In this document: piece by piece, positions 16,406 to 30,307 of the stretch
Layout: each line of letters starts with the position of its first letter
Numbering within the stretch: position 1 is the stretch's first letter
From: Haematobacter massiliensis
GTDB taxonomy: Bacteria; Pseudomonadota; Alphaproteobacteria; Rhodobacterales; Rhodobacteraceae
Length of the DNA stretch: 64,000 nt
Direction of reading: 5' to 3'
Assembly: GCF_000740795.1 (NCBI RefSeq)
Contig: NZ_JGYG01000002.1
Coordinates: 248,001 to 312,000 of the forward strand
Translations under genes and position numbers: made by a program
Notes under the pieces: model-generated
Seen by the model: the letters and a program-made list of their open reading frames with translations, nothing else
Told to the model about the DNA's origin: nothing
Database searches by the model: none

Positions 16406-17348
16406 CGGGGAAGCCGCAAGGCAACGGCGGGCCTCCGCTTCCCGCTCGTGATCGGCCGCTCACCGTCTGCCGCGACAGGACCGGCGAGGCTGCGCTTCCC
16501 GCAGGGGCGGCGAGGTGCAGCCTGTGAGGCGGGCCCGGCGCCGGGGGCGAGACGCCATGGCTCCAAACGGCTGAAAGACCTGTTGCACTTCACCAGGGTG
16601 GCGGAGGTCGCTTATCGATGCGCGGTCCCTCCCGGAAGGTGCCGGTGATCCGCCGGAAGCAGCCGGCAAGAGGGTAAAGGGCGCTCCGCAGCGCCCCTGC
16701 CGGTCGTTCCTCAAGTCAGGTTGAAGCCTCCCATGCACCGGCGCGAAGCCTGCTCCTTCGCCGCCGGTTTGGGGCGCACCGGGACGAGAGAAGGGACCGG
16801 AGAGAAACAAGCCGACCCTGACCCGCTCGGGCTATCCTGCTGGACAGGACGGCCACGTCTGACGCCTCTGCATCCGCTCCGCGAGTTTGTCGGGTTGTTC
16901 TTCTGCGTTGGAGCACGCCTGCCGCCGCGCGCGGGGGCCGCTGAACCACCAATGAAGCAAATTCGGCTCGTGCCTGCGCCCGCACGGGCGCGCCTTGGCG
17001 GATTTCCCGCCTGAGACCGTGCCTGCGCAGAGGGCCGCGACGGCCGTCACTCAGAGCGGGGCTCCCCCTTTGTTTCCTTGCATCCCGCAGCCAGCTATAC
17101 GCTGCAGGAGGACAATCGGAGCGCGTTGGCCCGCGAGCGGGCCGCGACCAGATGCAACGGACCGATGTCGGGTCATGCGCTGCCCCCGCGGCGCAACAGA
17201 CAGGTTTCCCGTTGTCGAGCGGTGCCGGTTTACCCCTCGGGAGCGCCCTTGCAGGCTTCCATGCGGGTACTGATGCGGCGGAGGCGCATACGCTTGCGCG
17301 GCGAGCGCTGCCACCCGTGCATCAATGCCGGACACCGATCCTGCGGTG
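16406..17348. other. Gene-free stretch of 0.94 kb
   Basis: No frame here gives a protein with recognisable motifs, a plausible start and consistent codon use. The available frames are rich in Arg, Pro and Ala, as expected of non-coding high-GC DNA. A perfect hairpin GGGCGCT-CCGC-AGCGCCC sits at 16679-16696 without a T run. The stretch could be relic DNA or hold an unrecognised RNA. Confidence 0.5.
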
Positions 17349-18446
17349 TCAGGCGTTGAAGAGGAAGTGGAGCACGTCGCCGTCCTGCACCTCGTAGGTC
17401 TTGCCCTCGACGCGGAACTTTCCGTTCTCGCGTGCGCCCGCTTCGCCATTGCCCGCGACGTAATCGTCATAGCCGACGGTTTCCGCGCGGATGAAGCCCT
17501 TCTCGAAATCGCCATGGATGACGCCCGCCGCCTGCGGCGCGAGCATCCCCTGTGTGATCGTCCAGGCGCGGGCTTCCTTCGGGCCGACGGTGAAATAGGT
17601 CCGCAGGCCCAGCAGATCGTAGGCCGCGCGGATCAGGCGGTCCAACCCCGGCTCCTCCAGCCCCAGTTCGGAGAGGAACATCTCCGCCTCCTCCGGGTCG
17701 AGCTGGCTGATCTCCTCCTCGATCCGGGCGGAGATGACGACAGTCGCGGCGCCTTCGGCCCGTGCCTTCTCCGCCACCTTCTCCGTCAGCGCGTTACCCG
17801 TCGCGGCTTCGGATTCCGCCACGTTGCAGACGTAGAGCACGGGCTTGGCGGTCAGAAGCTGAAGCTGATCCCAGAGCCGGCGATCCTCCTCGGAGACGAG
17901 AACGGTCCGCGCCGGCTGGCCCGCGTTCAGCGCGTCGAGCGCCACACGGAGCAGCCGGTCCTGATCCTTCGCCTCCTTGTCCCCGCCCTTCAGCTTGCGC
18001 TGAAGGTTGGCAAGGCGGCGTTCGATCGATTCCATGTCGGCGATCATCAGTTCCGTCTCGATCGTCTCCGCATCGGCGACCGGATCGACGCGACCCTCCA
18101 CATGGGTGATGTCGCCATCCTCGAAGCAGCGGAGGACATGGGCAATGGCGTCCACTTCGCGGATGTTGGCAAGGAACTGGTTGCCCAGACCCTCGCCCTT
18201 CGAGGCACCACGCACGAGGCCTGCGATATCGACGAAAGTGATCCGCGTCGGGATGATCTGCTTGGATCCGGCGATGGCGGCGAGGCGGTCCAGCCGTTTG
18301 TCCGGCACGGCCACCTCTCCGACATTCGGCTCGATGGTGCAGAAGGGGAAGTTCGCCGCCTGCGCCGCAGCGGTGCGGGTCAGCGCGTTGAACAGGGTGG
18401 ACTTGCCGACATTCGGCAGCCCGACGATACCCATCCTGAAGCCCAT
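17349..18446 (-). CDS. ychF: Redox-regulated ATPase YchF (OLA1 family)
   Basis: A 365-residue P-loop NTPase of the Obg-related YchF/OLA1 family, which prefers ATP and binds ribosomes. The G1 motif GLPNVGKS lies at residues 8-15, followed by the switch region [14 protein letters not shown], the G3 motif [20 protein letters not shown], and the unusual G4-position NVAESE (VLYVCNVAE) that explains relaxed base specificity. The C-terminal TGS-like domain ends with [10 protein letters not shown]. The start at 18446 ([12 protein letters not shown]) has an AGGAGGG ribosome site. Length matches E. coli YchF. Confidence 0.96.
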   Translation of the reverse strand: MGFRMGIVGLPNVGKSTLFNALTRTAAAQAANFPFCTIEPNVGEVAVPDKRLDRLAAIAGSKQIIPTRITFVDIAGLVRGASKGEGLGNQFLANIREVDAIAHVLRCFEDGDITHVEGRVDPVADAETIETELMIADMESIERRLANLQRKLKGGDKEAKDQDRLLRVALDALNAGQPARTVLVSEEDRRLWDQLQLLTAKPVLYVCNVAESEAATGNALTEKVAEKARAEGAATVVISARIEEEISQLDPEEAEMFLSELGLEEPGLDRLIRAAYDLLGLRTYFTVGPKEARAWTITQGMLAPQAAGVIHGDFEKGFIRAETVGYDDYVAGNGEAGARENGKFRVEGKTYEVQDGDVLHFLFNA

Positions 18447-18594
18447 GGCTCTGCCCTCCTGGCCCGAATTTCCGCTGTGCTGTGTCCGCGCCTCTCTAGG
18501 GGGGCGGCGCAGTCTCTGCAAGTATTGTCCGTCCGGCACGGGGCGCTAGATGCGGCGGGAGAACGTCGAAGGGCAGCAGAAGGGCGCAGGCGGC

Positions 18595-19008
18595 ATGGGT
18601 TTCGTTCCCTACCTCTACTTTCAGGGCAACTGCGCCGAGGCGCTCAACTGGTATGCCGGCATCTTTGGCGGCACCGTTTCGCTGCTGCGCTACAAGGACG
18701 CGCCCGAACTGCCGCCGGAGATGACCGGGTCCGACCTCGTGGTGAATGGGGTGCTTGACGTAGGCGGCGCGGTGCTCATGGCCTCAGATTTCCCGCCGGG
18801 CATGGATGGCCGGCCGCAGGCGGCCGTCTCCGTCAGCTACGCCGCCGACAGCGATGCGGAGGGAGAGGCGCTTTTCGAGCGCCTGTCCGAAGGGGGAACG
18901 CTGGCTTTCCGCTGGAACACGACTTACTGGGCGCGGGGCGCCGTCGGCATGGTGAGGGACAGGTTCGGCACCCATTGGGTGATCTCCGGCCCGCAGCGCC
19001 CCTTCTAG
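18595..19008 (+). CDS. VOC family protein (PhnB/glyoxalase-like)
   Basis: A protein of about 137 residues with the vicinal oxygen chelate fold of the PhnB subgroup: the start [26 protein letters not shown], a middle [13 protein letters not shown] strand, and the end [12 protein letters not shown]. PhnB-like proteins are widespread and mostly of unknown activity; none of the neighbours points to a substrate. The start at 18595 was chosen because the domain begins there; a start 45 bases earlier is possible. It is transcribed divergently from ychF. Confidence 0.82.
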   Translation: MGFVPYLYFQGNCAEALNWYAGIFGGTVSLLRYKDAPELPPEMTGSDLVVNGVLDVGGAVLMASDFPPGMDGRPQAAVSVSYAADSDAEGEALFERLSEGGTLAFRWNTTYWARGAVGMVRDRFGTHWVISGPQRPF

Positions 19009-19127
19009 CCCGGCCTGCGGCTTCTGGGCTTTCCCCCCTGCGGTCCTTCGTCCAGGCGAGGCAGCGAAGCACGCTTGCCTTCGCGCCCTGCTTCCTGCAC
19101 ATCGGAACCGATCAGCCGGAGGACACG

Positions 19128-19919
19128 ATGAGCCGCATTGACGCGAAATTCGCCGCCCTGAAAGCAGAGGGTCGCAAGGCCTTCGTCTCCTACATCATGG
19201 CGGGTGACCCGGATGTGGACACCTCCCTCGCGGTCATGAAGGGCCTGCCCGCCGCAGGCGTTGACGTGATCGAACTGGGCCATCCCTTCACCGACCCGAT
19301 GGCCGACGGGCCGACGATCCAGCGTGCCGGTCAACGGGCGCTGGAGGGCGGGCAGACGCTTGACCGGACGCTCGACATGGTGCGGGAATTCCGCAAGGGA
19401 GACGATACCACACCGATCGTGATGATGGGCTACTACAACCCGATCTACTCCCGCGGCGTCGCGCGTTTTCTGGTCGAGGCGAAGGAAGCGGGCATCGACG
19501 GGCTGATCGTCGTGGATCTGCCGCCGGAGGAGGATGCGGAGCTTTGCCTGCCAGCGCAGGCTGCGGGCATCAACTTCATCCGTCTTGCCACTCCGACCAC
19601 GGATGAAGCACGGCTGAGCACGGTGCTCCAGAACACCTCCGGCTTCGTCTATTACGTCTCCGTCACCGGGATCACGGGAGCGCAGGCCGCGCAGGCCGCC
19701 TCCGTCGCGCCGGAAGTCGCGCGGATCAAGGCCGCGACGGACCTGCCGGTGATCGTCGGCTTCGGCATCACCACACCCGAAGCGGCGCGGGACATTGCCT
19801 CCGTGGCCGATGGCGCGGTCGTCGGCTCCGCCATCGTGAGCCTGATCGGGCAGGGAAAGCCGGTGGAGGAAGTGCTGGACCAGGTCTCCCGGCTGTCGGC
19901 AGGCGCCCACGCTGCCTGA
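19128..19919 (+). CDS. trpA: Tryptophan synthase alpha chain
   Basis: A 263-residue TIM-barrel enzyme that splits indole-3-glycerol phosphate to indole and glyceraldehyde 3-phosphate. The catalytic Glu and Asp are in [19 protein letters not shown] (near residues 49-60), and the phosphate-binding [12 protein letters not shown] loop lies near 212. The start at 19128 has a GGAGGA ribosome site and matches the family; a longer frame would add about 50 unrelated residues. trpB is not next to it. The residue after IELG is His, where Val, Ser or Met is more common, a small oddity unlikely to affect activity. Confidence 0.95.
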   Translation: MSRIDAKFAALKAEGRKAFVSYIMAGDPDVDTSLAVMKGLPAAGVDVIELGHPFTDPMADGPTIQRAGQRALEGGQTLDRTLDMVREFRKGDDTTPIVMMGYYNPIYSRGVARFLVEAKEAGIDGLIVVDLPPEEDAELCLPAQAAGINFIRLATPTTDEARLSTVLQNTSGFVYYVSVTGITGAQAAQAASVAPEVARIKAATDLPVIVGFGITTPEAARDIASVADGAVVGSAIVSLIGQGKPVEEVLDQVSRLSAGAHAA

Positions 19920-20530
19920 ACGACGGAGCTGGCGCCTCGAATGGGACGGTGTTCAGCGCCGCCGCAGTGCGGGGGTCGCGACCCTGTTCGCGGCGCTGGC
20001 GCCAAGTGTCCGGCAGGCCAGCCACCGTCCGACGTGACCCGAAATCCCTGCGCGCCGCTTTGCCGCTACGGTAAGCGGGTGATCGGGGCGGAGAGGCGCG
20101 CGCTTCAAACCGACCGCATTCCATAGATGACTCCGCGCCCGCGTTGAAGCCACCAATGGCACCCTTCCATCCCTTGCAGGCGGCACGGGCGTTGCCAGCC
20201 ATCCTGGATGCGCATGTGGAAGAGACGCCTGTCGTAGCCCGTAGCGCTGCGGCCCGCTGTTTCCGGCGCGCCGCAAGGCTGGCAGCCCTTCGGCATCAGA
20301 ACCGCGGAGGACAGGAGCGTTCGCTCTGGTCGGGTTTCCGAACCCGAGCCTTGATCGGGGAGAGGGGCGAGGCTTTGGACATCAACCTCTCGCCGTCGAT
20401 GCGCGGGCCTTTTGTCAGCGGGGAGTGGAGGAAGCGCCCTGTCCCCGCGCCATTGCCTATCCCGCAGCACAGGGCGCACCAGGCTCCCTGCCTCTGGCCC
20501 CTGCGCGGAGGCATCACCCGCTGACGGCAT
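19920..20530. other. Gene-free stretch of 0.6 kb
   Basis: Between trpA and the carB terminator I see no supported gene on either strand. Frames of up to about 140 codons exist, but they are Arg/Pro/Ala-rich, overlap each other and lack motifs or good ribosome sites. Confidence 0.5.
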
Positions 20531-20555
20531 GGAAAAACCCCGCCGAAGCGGGGCT
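20531..20555 (-). terminator. Rho-independent terminator of carB
   Basis: On the minus strand, AAAGCCCCGC-TTCG-GCGGGG followed by TTTTT lies just past the carB stop. The stable UUCG loop and T run make this a strong terminator. Confidence 0.9.
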
Positions 20556-20561
20556 TTGGGA

Positions 20562-23891
<3,330 letters not shown>

Positions 23892-24051
23892 GATCGGGAC
23901 CCCACGGCTGCGCAAATTGTCGGCGTTATAGTCCGCGCCGGACCGGGCGCAACCCCTTGCGCGACAGGGTCGGGCGCGAAGCGGGCCAAAGCGGTCATGG
24001 AACTGAAATGCTTCGCGGGTGATGGAGAGGGGAGCAAACCGGAATCGTTCC

Positions 24052-24717
24052 ATGTCCGACCCACAGTTCCATCCCCGCGGTGCGAGGCCGCTCTGGACCC
24101 TCCGGGCAGAGTTCCTGATCCTCTATCTGCTGGTTCCGCTGATCTTTGCGCTGGCCGTGACACCGCGGCTGCTCTTTCCCATGCTGTTCGCCATGATGAT
24201 CGGCGGCTTCGCACTCCTGCATCTCACGCCGGGGTTTCGCTGGCGGGAGCTTTTGCTGGGCCGGGTGGATCTGCGGCTGGTCTTAGCCTTTCTGCTGGTG
24301 TCGGGGCTGGTGCTGACGGCATTCGTGTTCTGGCTGACTCCGGGCAGTTTTCTGCAGCTTCCGCGCCTTCAGCCGGGTTTGATGCTGACAATCGCGCTTT
24401 TTTACCCGCTGCTTTCGGCGCTGCCGCAGGAGGTATTGTTTCGCGCCCTCTACTTCCGCCGCTACCGGCCGTTCCTGCCGCGCGGACTGCCGGGCATCCT
24501 TCTCAATGCGGCGCTCTTTGCCTGGGCGCATCTGCTTTACTGGAACTGGGTCGCGGTTGCGGTGACGTTTCTCGGCGGGATCGCCTTTGCCTATGGCTAC
24601 AAGCGCGGCGGGGGATTCGGCACGGCGGTGCTCATGCATGCCGCAGCCGGGCTGTTGTTGTTCGCGCTGGGATTGGGGCGGTATTTCTACTCGGGCGCGG
24701 TGATCCGCCCGTTTTGA
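24052..24717 (+). CDS. CPBP family intramembrane metalloprotease (CAAX-like)
   Basis: A membrane protein of about 221 residues with roughly six hydrophobic segments. It carries the CPBP (CAAX protease and bacteriocin-processing) motifs: [13 protein letters not shown] (motif 1, with QE instead of the usual EE), [11 protein letters not shown] (motif 2 His) and HAAAG near the end (motif 3). These residues form the intramembrane metal or glutamate site of Rce1-like proteases. The substrate is unknown; family members act in peptide maturation, immunity or regulation. The start at 24052 ([10 protein letters not shown]) was preferred over an upstream ATG. It is divergent from carB. Confidence 0.8.
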   Translation: MSDPQFHPRGARPLWTLRAEFLILYLLVPLIFALAVTPRLLFPMLFAMMIGGFALLHLTPGFRWRELLLGRVDLRLVLAFLLVSGLVLTAFVFWLTPGSFLQLPRLQPGLMLTIALFYPLLSALPQEVLFRALYFRRYRPFLPRGLPGILLNAALFAWAHLLYWNWVAVAVTFLGGIAFAYGYKRGGGFGTAVLMHAAAGLLLFALGLGRYFYSGAVIRPF

Positions 24718-24735
24718 AATCATGGCCCCTTCAGC

Positions 24736-25980
24736 TCATGGACCGTGCTGTTCCAGCGGCGGATTGGGCACGGGCAGGGCAGGTGCATTCGCGCCATAGA
24801 GGTAATCCCGCGTTATGGGGACGGCTTCCTGGCGGCGGGCGACCTGAAACTGGAACACGCACTGATGGTTATAGCGGAAGGTCAGCTCCGACCCGACAAG
24901 GTAGAAGCGCCACATCCGGCAGAATCGCTCATCGTAGATTTCCCTTACCCGGTCGATATTGACCATAAAACGCTCGTGCCAATGTTGCAGCGTCTCCGCG
25001 TAGTGGAGCCTCCAGACCTCCACGTCGGTGGTGTAGAGGTTCTCCTTTTCTATCGCGGCCATGGTTTCCGACATGGCGGGGATGGAACCGCCGGGGAAGA
25101 TGTACTTCGTCACCCAGCGGCTGGTGGTGCCGGGCGGATCGGTGCGACCGATCGTATGTATCAGCGCCACCCCGTCATCGGTCAGGAAGTTGTTCACATG
25201 CCGGAAGTACTCGCGATAGTGCGGCAGGCCGACATGCTCGAACATGCCGACCGACACCACCCGGTCAAATTTCTCGGCCACGTTGCGGTAATCGGTCAGC
25301 CTGAATTCCACCTGCCCGTCCAGCCCCGCCGCGCGTGCGCGCTCCGTCGCGACCTTGTGCTGCTCCTGCGAGAGCGTGACGCCCACGACGCGGGCGCCAT
25401 AATCCCGCGCCAGGGTCAGCGCCATCCCGCCCCAGCCACAGCCGATATCCAGCACCCGCATCCCGGGTCGAAGCAGCAGTTTGCGGGCGATATGGGCCTT
25501 CTTCTGGATCTGCGCCTGTTCCAGCGTATCGTCCGCAGAGCGGAAGTAGGCACATGAATACTGACGGTCGGCATCAAGGAACAATGAATAAAGCTCCTCC
25601 GAAAGGTCGTAGTGATGGGCCACGTTCGCCCGCGCTCGCCCTATCGGATTGAACGTTTCCACCCGGCGGAGAAGGCGGCGAAAGCGATCCAGCAGGGAAT
25701 ATTGCCTGTGCGCTATTGCCGCATTGCGAATCCCCAGGGTGAGGAAGCCATATAGGTCGTCGTCATCTATGGTGAGGCGACCGTCCATATAGGCCTCACC
25801 GATGGCGAGATCGAAGGACGACAGGATCTTGCGCGGTAACGCGGGGTCCAGGAGGCGGATTGTGACGGGCCTGCCCGTGCCGTCGCCATAGCGGTTTACG
25901 CTGCCATCCGGCATATGGATGATCGCGGTGCCCTCTCTCATGAGGGATCGCAACATCCGGTCGAGAAGCCTGTTCCACAT
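24736..25980 (-). CDS. cfa: Cyclopropane-fatty-acyl-phospholipid synthase family protein
   Basis: A 414-residue SAM-dependent enzyme that adds a methylene bridge across double bonds of membrane phospholipid acyl chains. The SAM-binding motif VLDIGCGWGGMAL lies near residue 196. Flanking it are the family signatures HYDLSEELYSLFLDADRQYSCAYF and VVSVGMFEHVGLPHYREYF. The C-terminal HWHERFMVNIDRVREIYDERFCRMWRFYL region is also typical. The start MWNRLLDRML was preferred because it follows a GAGGG ribosome-like site; a start 24 bases upstream is possible. Confidence 0.92.
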   Translation of the reverse strand: MWNRLLDRMLRSLMREGTAIIHMPDGSVNRYGDGTGRPVTIRLLDPALPRKILSSFDLAIGEAYMDGRLTIDDDDLYGFLTLGIRNAAIAHRQYSLLDRFRRLLRRVETFNPIGRARANVAHHYDLSEELYSLFLDADRQYSCAYFRSADDTLEQAQIQKKAHIARKLLLRPGMRVLDIGCGWGGMALTLARDYGARVVGVTLSQEQHKVATERARAAGLDGQVEFRLTDYRNVAEKFDRVVSVGMFEHVGLPHYREYFRHVNNFLTDDGVALIHTIGRTDPPGTTSRWVTKYIFPGGSIPAMSETMAAIEKENLYTTDVEVWRLHYAETLQHWHERFMVNIDRVREIYDERFCRMWRFYLVGSELTFRYNHQCVFQFQVARRQEAVPITRDYLYGANAPALPVPNPPLEQHGP

Positions 25981-26126
25981 CGTGTAACCCTCTTCACGTA
26001 TCACGGAACCAGGTTACGCCCGGTTTTTCCGCTCTGTCCAGATAAGGTGGCGCGGCGTCACTTGACTTCGAGGGCCGCTCGGGGTGTATCGGCGCCACTT
26101 TCCGAACGCCTCCGAAGGGGATCGTC

Positions 26127-27899
26127 ATGCATGTCTATCGCAGCCATACCTGCGGCCAGCTGACCCGCGCCGATGCGGGAGCCGAGGTCCGTCTCTCCGG
26201 TTGGGTGCACCGGGTGCGCGATCACGGCGGGGTTCTGTTCATCGACCTGCGGGATCACTACGGCATCACTCAGGTGATCGCCGATGGCGACAGCCCCGCC
26301 TTTGCCGCGCTGGAAAAGGTCCGCGCGGAATACGTGATCCGCATTGACGGACGCGTGAAGGAGCGGGACGCGAGCCTCGTGAACCCCAAGATCCCGACGG
26401 GCGAGATCGAGGTTTATGCCATCGACATGGAGGTGCTCGGCCCCTCGGACGAACTGCCGCTGCCGGTCTTTGGTGAGCAGGACTACCCGGAGGAGACCCG
26501 CCTCACCTATCGCTTCCTCGACCTCCGGCGCGAGGGTCTTCATGCCAACATGATGCTGCGCTCCAACGTGGTGCGCTGGATCCGGCAGAAGATGTGGGCG
26601 CAAGGGTTCAACGAGTTCCAGACGCCGATCATCACGGCTTCCAGCCCCGAGGGCGCGCGCGACTTTCTCGTGCCGTCGCGGCTGCATCCGGGCAAGTTCT
26701 ATGCGCTGCCGCAGGCACCGCAGCAGTTCAAGCAGCTCATCATGGTGGCGGGCTTCGACCGCTACTTCCAGATCGCGCCCTGCTTCCGCGACGAGGATCC
26801 GCGCGCCGACCGCAGCCCGACCGACTTCTACCAGCTCGACCTGGAAATGTCCTTCGTGGAGCAGGAGGACGTCTTCGCCGCCGTGCAGCCGGTCGTTCAG
26901 GGGCTGTTCGAGGAATTCGGCCAGGGTCGCCACGTCTCCAGCGACTGGCCGCGCATCGCCTATCGCGATGCGCTGCTGTGGTACGGCTCCGACAAGCCGG
27001 ACCTGCGCAACCCGATCCGCATGGAAATCGTCTCCGAGCATTTCGCCGGCTCCGGCTTCGGCATCTTCGCCAAGCTTCTGGAGAACGAGGGCACGGAGAT
27101 CCGGGCGATTCCCGCGCCCACCGGCGGCAGCCGCGCCTTCTGCGACCGGATGAACGCCTTCGTGCAGAAGGAAGGTCTGCCCGGCATGGGCTACATCTTC
27201 TGGCGCGAGGAGGGTGACGCCATCGTGGGCGCCGGTCCCATCGCCAAGAACATCGGACCGGAACGGACGGAGGCCATCCGCCTGCAACTTGGTCTGAAGG
27301 CGGGCGACGCGGCCTTCTTCCTGGGCGGCAAGCCAGAAGCGTTCGAGGCGGTCGCCGGCAAGGCACGCAACGAGATCGGGCGCGAACTGGGACTGACCCG
27401 GACCGATCGGTTCGAATTCGCCTGGATCGTGGACTTCCCGATGTACGAGAAAACGGATGAGGGCGGGATCGACTTCTCCCACAATCCGTTCTCCATGCCG
27501 CAGGGCGGGATGGAGGCGCTTCAAGGCGATCCGCTGAAAGTGCACGCCTATCAGTATGACCTTGCCTGCAACGGCTATGAGCTCATCTCCGGCGGCATCC
27601 GCAACCATGAGCCGGAAATCATGTTCAAGGCCTTCGAGATCGCGGGCTATGGGCGCGACGAGGTCGAGAAGCGCTTCGGCGGCATGGTCAAGGCATTCCA
27701 CTACGGCGCGCCGCCGCACGGGGGATGTGCAGCGGGGATCGACCGGATCGTGATGCTGCTCGCGGATGAGCAGAACATCCGCGAGGTGATCATGTTCCCG
27801 ATGAACCAGCGGGCCGAAGACCTGATGATGAACGCCCCCTCCGACCCGACACCGACCCAGCTTCGGGAGCTGCGTCTCAGGGTGGTGCCCAAGGAGTGA
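26127..27899 (+). CDS. aspS: Aspartate-tRNA ligase
   Basis: A 590-residue class II aminoacyl-tRNA synthetase. It begins with the OB-fold anticodon-binding domain ([22 protein letters not shown]). The catalytic core contains the motif 2 region [24 protein letters not shown], a bacterial-type GAD insertion domain (residues about 300-410), and motif 3 [17 protein letters not shown] near the end. As in most bacteria without asparaginyl-tRNA synthetase, it may be non-discriminating and also charge tRNA-Asn. Its stop overlaps the start of the BglII-like endonuclease gene (GTGA), which is unusual company for aspS. Confidence 0.97.
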   Translation: MHVYRSHTCGQLTRADAGAEVRLSGWVHRVRDHGGVLFIDLRDHYGITQVIADGDSPAFAALEKVRAEYVIRIDGRVKERDASLVNPKIPTGEIEVYAIDMEVLGPSDELPLPVFGEQDYPEETRLTYRFLDLRREGLHANMMLRSNVVRWIRQKMWAQGFNEFQTPIITASSPEGARDFLVPSRLHPGKFYALPQAPQQFKQLIMVAGFDRYFQIAPCFRDEDPRADRSPTDFYQLDLEMSFVEQEDVFAAVQPVVQGLFEEFGQGRHVSSDWPRIAYRDALLWYGSDKPDLRNPIRMEIVSEHFAGSGFGIFAKLLENEGTEIRAIPAPTGGSRAFCDRMNAFVQKEGLPGMGYIFWREEGDAIVGAGPIAKNIGPERTEAIRLQLGLKAGDAAFFLGGKPEAFEAVAGKARNEIGRELGLTRTDRFEFAWIVDFPMYEKTDEGGIDFSHNPFSMPQGGMEALQGDPLKVHAYQYDLACNGYELISGGIRNHEPEIMFKAFEIAGYGRDEVEKRFGGMVKAFHYGAPPHGGCAAGIDRIVMLLADEQNIREVIMFPMNQRAEDLMMNAPSDPTPTQLRELRLRVVPKE

Positions 27900-28690
27900 G
27901 TATCGCCGCCCTCCGCAAGGCGGGCTTCGATGTGATGGCCCGCAACCACGCCGAAGCGATTCTCGGCGTGGACTTCCCCCGAGAGACCTCCGAGCTCATC
28001 GAAGCGCTGCTGAACGTCCGGCTCGACCCGGGCGAGCTGATTGCCAGCGGCGGGGGGGAGGCGCCCTCCACCCAACGGATGCGACGGCATCTGGACGAAT
28101 GCGGCTGGCGCAAGCACAACTTCCGCATCCAGACGACGCTTGACGGCAAGCCGCTGGGCGACGGGACCAGCCACGAGATAGACCACGTGCGCCTGGCCGG
28201 CGCGGGCACGCTGGCGCTGGAGATCGAGTGGAACAACAAGGATCCGTTCTTCGACCGTGATCTCGAGAACTTCCACCGGCTGCATGCCCAGTCGGTCATC
28301 TCCGTCGGCATCATCGTGACCCGGGGCCGCAGCCTGCAAGCGGCGCTGCCGGGTATCGTGCGCACGTATCTCGCCGCCAACCGGATCGAGGATCCGGCGG
28401 CGCTGGTCGAGCATGGGATGAAACGGCGGACGGACCGGCAGAGCGCGCTTGTCGCGCGGGCGGTGCGGGCGGGAACGCCCTTCGGCGAGGCCTTCGCCCG
28501 GATTTTTGTCGCCGACAAATACGGGCCTGCGACGACGCATTGGTCCAAGCTCTCCGACCGTGTGGCGCGCGGCGTGGGCAACCCCTGTCCGCTGCTTCTG
28601 ATCGGCCTGCCCGCAAGCGTGGTTCGCCCCGTTACCGTGCAGAAATCCGACAGTCGCGAGGCGCTGTTGCAGCAGGGTCTGGACCTTTAG
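27896..28690 (+). CDS. BglII/BstYI-like type II restriction endonuclease
   Basis: A 264-residue protein that resembles BglII-family restriction enzymes. The key stretch is SHEIDHV (Asp96), followed by [22 protein letters not shown] with Glu109 and Glu111, then a hydrophobic strand VGIIVTRG. This matches the BglII active-site layout (Asp...Glu-x-Gln followed by a VAIIITKG-like strand), but Glu replaces Gln. The N-terminal NHAEAIL segment also recalls BglII (YNHADEIL). The likely start is a GTG at 27896 that overlaps the aspS stop; its spacing to AAGGAG is too short to be ideal, and an ATG lies at 27935. A methyltransferase gene lies 0.9 kb away on the other strand. Cleavage site and activity are unknown. 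Confidence 0.75.
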   Translation: MSIAALRKAGFDVMARNHAEAILGVDFPRETSELIEALLNVRLDPGELIASGGGEAPSTQRMRRHLDECGWRKHNFRIQTTLDGKPLGDGTSHEIDHVRLAGAGTLALEIEWNNKDPFFDRDLENFHRLHAQSVISVGIIVTRGRSLQAALPGIVRTYLAANRIEDPAALVEHGMKRRTDRQSALVARAVRAGTPFGEAFARIFVADKYGPATTHWSKLSDRVARGVGNPCPLLLIGLPASVVRPVTVQKSDSREALLQQGLDL

Positions 28691-29588
28691 CGGAGCGGTG
28701 TCCGAAGGGGCGGGGTCTGCGGGCGATCATGCGGGCGCAGAGGTCGGCGGGCCATCTGTTCCCTGGATTATTGTGGCGCATTGCGGCCCTTGACCGGGCT
28801 TTCTCATGCTTCGCGTTGCTTGTGCGGCAGGCGTCTGAGCGAGGCGGCGCATGTCGCGAGAGATCACAGTTCTCGGATCGCCGAGAGAGGACGGTGCCGT
28901 GGCGTTCAGGACGTTCGGCGGCGGCTTGCTTCAGTTCTCCGCGGGCGATTTGCATGATGCTTCGCGGCTCTCCGTTGGGACTGTCACGCGGTCGGCAGGC
29001 TTTCCCTGACGCCGCTGCTGCTGCCCCGGAAGAGCGCAATATCGGTGTGGCGAAAGGATATGGGCGAGGCGGTCATCCCCCAACGACTTCCTGCCGAGCG
29101 CCAGTCCGTTACGATGCCGAGCCTCGCAACCTCGACGCGCGCATGGGCTGCCGCCTGACGGGATGGCGTCGCGGCGCAACTGATACGACAAGCCCACGCG
29201 AAACTTTCTGGTCGCCGGACTGTTCGAGCCCGCGTCCAGCTGGTGGATCAACAAGGCCCGGACCTAAAGCCGTCCTTCGCCAGCGACTGCAGTGCATCTG
29301 CGCCTCCCTCCCCGTGGCCTCGGATCTTCCGGGAGCTTCTGGGAGTTTGCAGCCTGCGGATGATAGCGGTGGGCAGTCGCCGCCCGTCAGGCAGCTGATG
29401 ACCGGAGATTGCCAGGGACCCCGCGGAAACAGACCGTCCAGTTGCCGGCCGCGGATTTCGTGCCGCCGACCGTCCCCATTTGCCCGGCGATTCCTTCCCC
29501 TGCAGAAAGACATTCCCGCCCGCAGCTGATTAGCATGCGAGGGGACGCTCGGTAAAACCGCAGTATCGAGAGTTCGGACGGCTGCCGG
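28691..29588. other. Gene-free stretch of 0.9 kb between endonuclease and methyltransferase genes
   Basis: I find no supported gene on either strand. One plus-strand frame stays open from 28540 to 29529, but it starts within the endonuclease gene and its residues are compositionally random. The two flanking genes converge on this stretch. It may be decayed DNA or an insertion between once-closer genes. Confidence 0.5.
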
Positions 29589-30230
29589 CTACTCCGCCGC
29601 GAGGGAGGAGTTGTAGGCATAGGTTGCCCAGTCCGGTTTGTAATCCTCCGTGGCCTGATTGCCCCAGACCGTCCAGCCAGGCCGTACGCCTCGCCCGAAA
29701 AGCTCCAGATAAGGCCCCCAGGAGCAGTTCTCGATCAGCTCGTATTGCTCATCGGGCTTGCGGGAGTGTTCGCGCTTGCGGGTGGACAGGAAATTGACCT
29801 GCCGCCGCCCCGCGGCAAGGGTACGGGCATTCTTGCCACGCGTGCCGAACAGGATGACTTCCGTAACATTACGGAAATAGAAGCCCACACCCCGTCCGTC
29901 GGAGCCGCCATCCTTGCGCTCCTTGTGCCAGATGAGGTTCGATTTGTATTCGAAACCCCAGGCCTGAAGCACCTGAAGCCCGTCGGGCAGAAGGGCATTG
30001 GGCACCCAGAGATAGCAATGCGCGCGGTCCTCAAGGTGGTCAGCCACCGGGAGAGCGCAGATATCCTCAAGCGTCAGCGTGGGATACCGTGAGAGGCGCC
30101 GATGCTCCGGCGCCACCTTTCCGGTGCGGTTGGCAAATCGCCAGGGCGGATCGGCCAGAACGCAGGAAAAGCGTTGCTCGCCAAGGAAGTTCCGAAGGTC
30201 TTGTGAGGGATCGCGCGACATATCCAGCAT
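29589..30230 (-). CDS. MT-A70 family N6-adenine methyltransferase
   Basis: A 213-residue protein with the MT-A70 signature. The catalytic DPPW motif is at residues 27-30 (VLADPPWRF), followed by HCYLWVPNALLPDGLQVLQAWGFEYKSNLIWHK and VTEVILFGTRGK. Bacterial members methylate adenine N6 in DNA, either alone or as part of a restriction-modification pair. The C-terminal PDEQYELIENCSWGPYLELFGR is also typical of the family. The ATG at 30230 was chosen as the first start that keeps the conserved core and stays clear of the preceding regulator gene; the ribosome site is weak. Downstream, on the opposite strand, lies the BglII-like endonuclease, so the two may be partners. Confidence 0.85.
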   Translation of the reverse strand: MLDMSRDPSQDLRNFLGEQRFSCVLADPPWRFANRTGKVAPEHRRLSRYPTLTLEDICALPVADHLEDRAHCYLWVPNALLPDGLQVLQAWGFEYKSNLIWHKERKDGGSDGRGVGFYFRNVTEVILFGTRGKNARTLAAGRRQVNFLSTRKREHSRKPDEQYELIENCSWGPYLELFGRGVRPGWTVWGNQATEDYKPDWATYAYNSSLAAE

Positions 30231-30307
30231 ATTGATGATCCGTCCCTGCTTCGGCAACCGAAATCCTTCCGGCGAGGCGTGAACATTATGCGAACCGGCG
30301 CCGGGGA

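Noticed and set aside
28540-29529. 330-codon plus-strand frame after the endonuclease
   Set aside because: It starts inside the endonuclease gene in another frame, has no motif, and its composition is that of random high-GC DNA.
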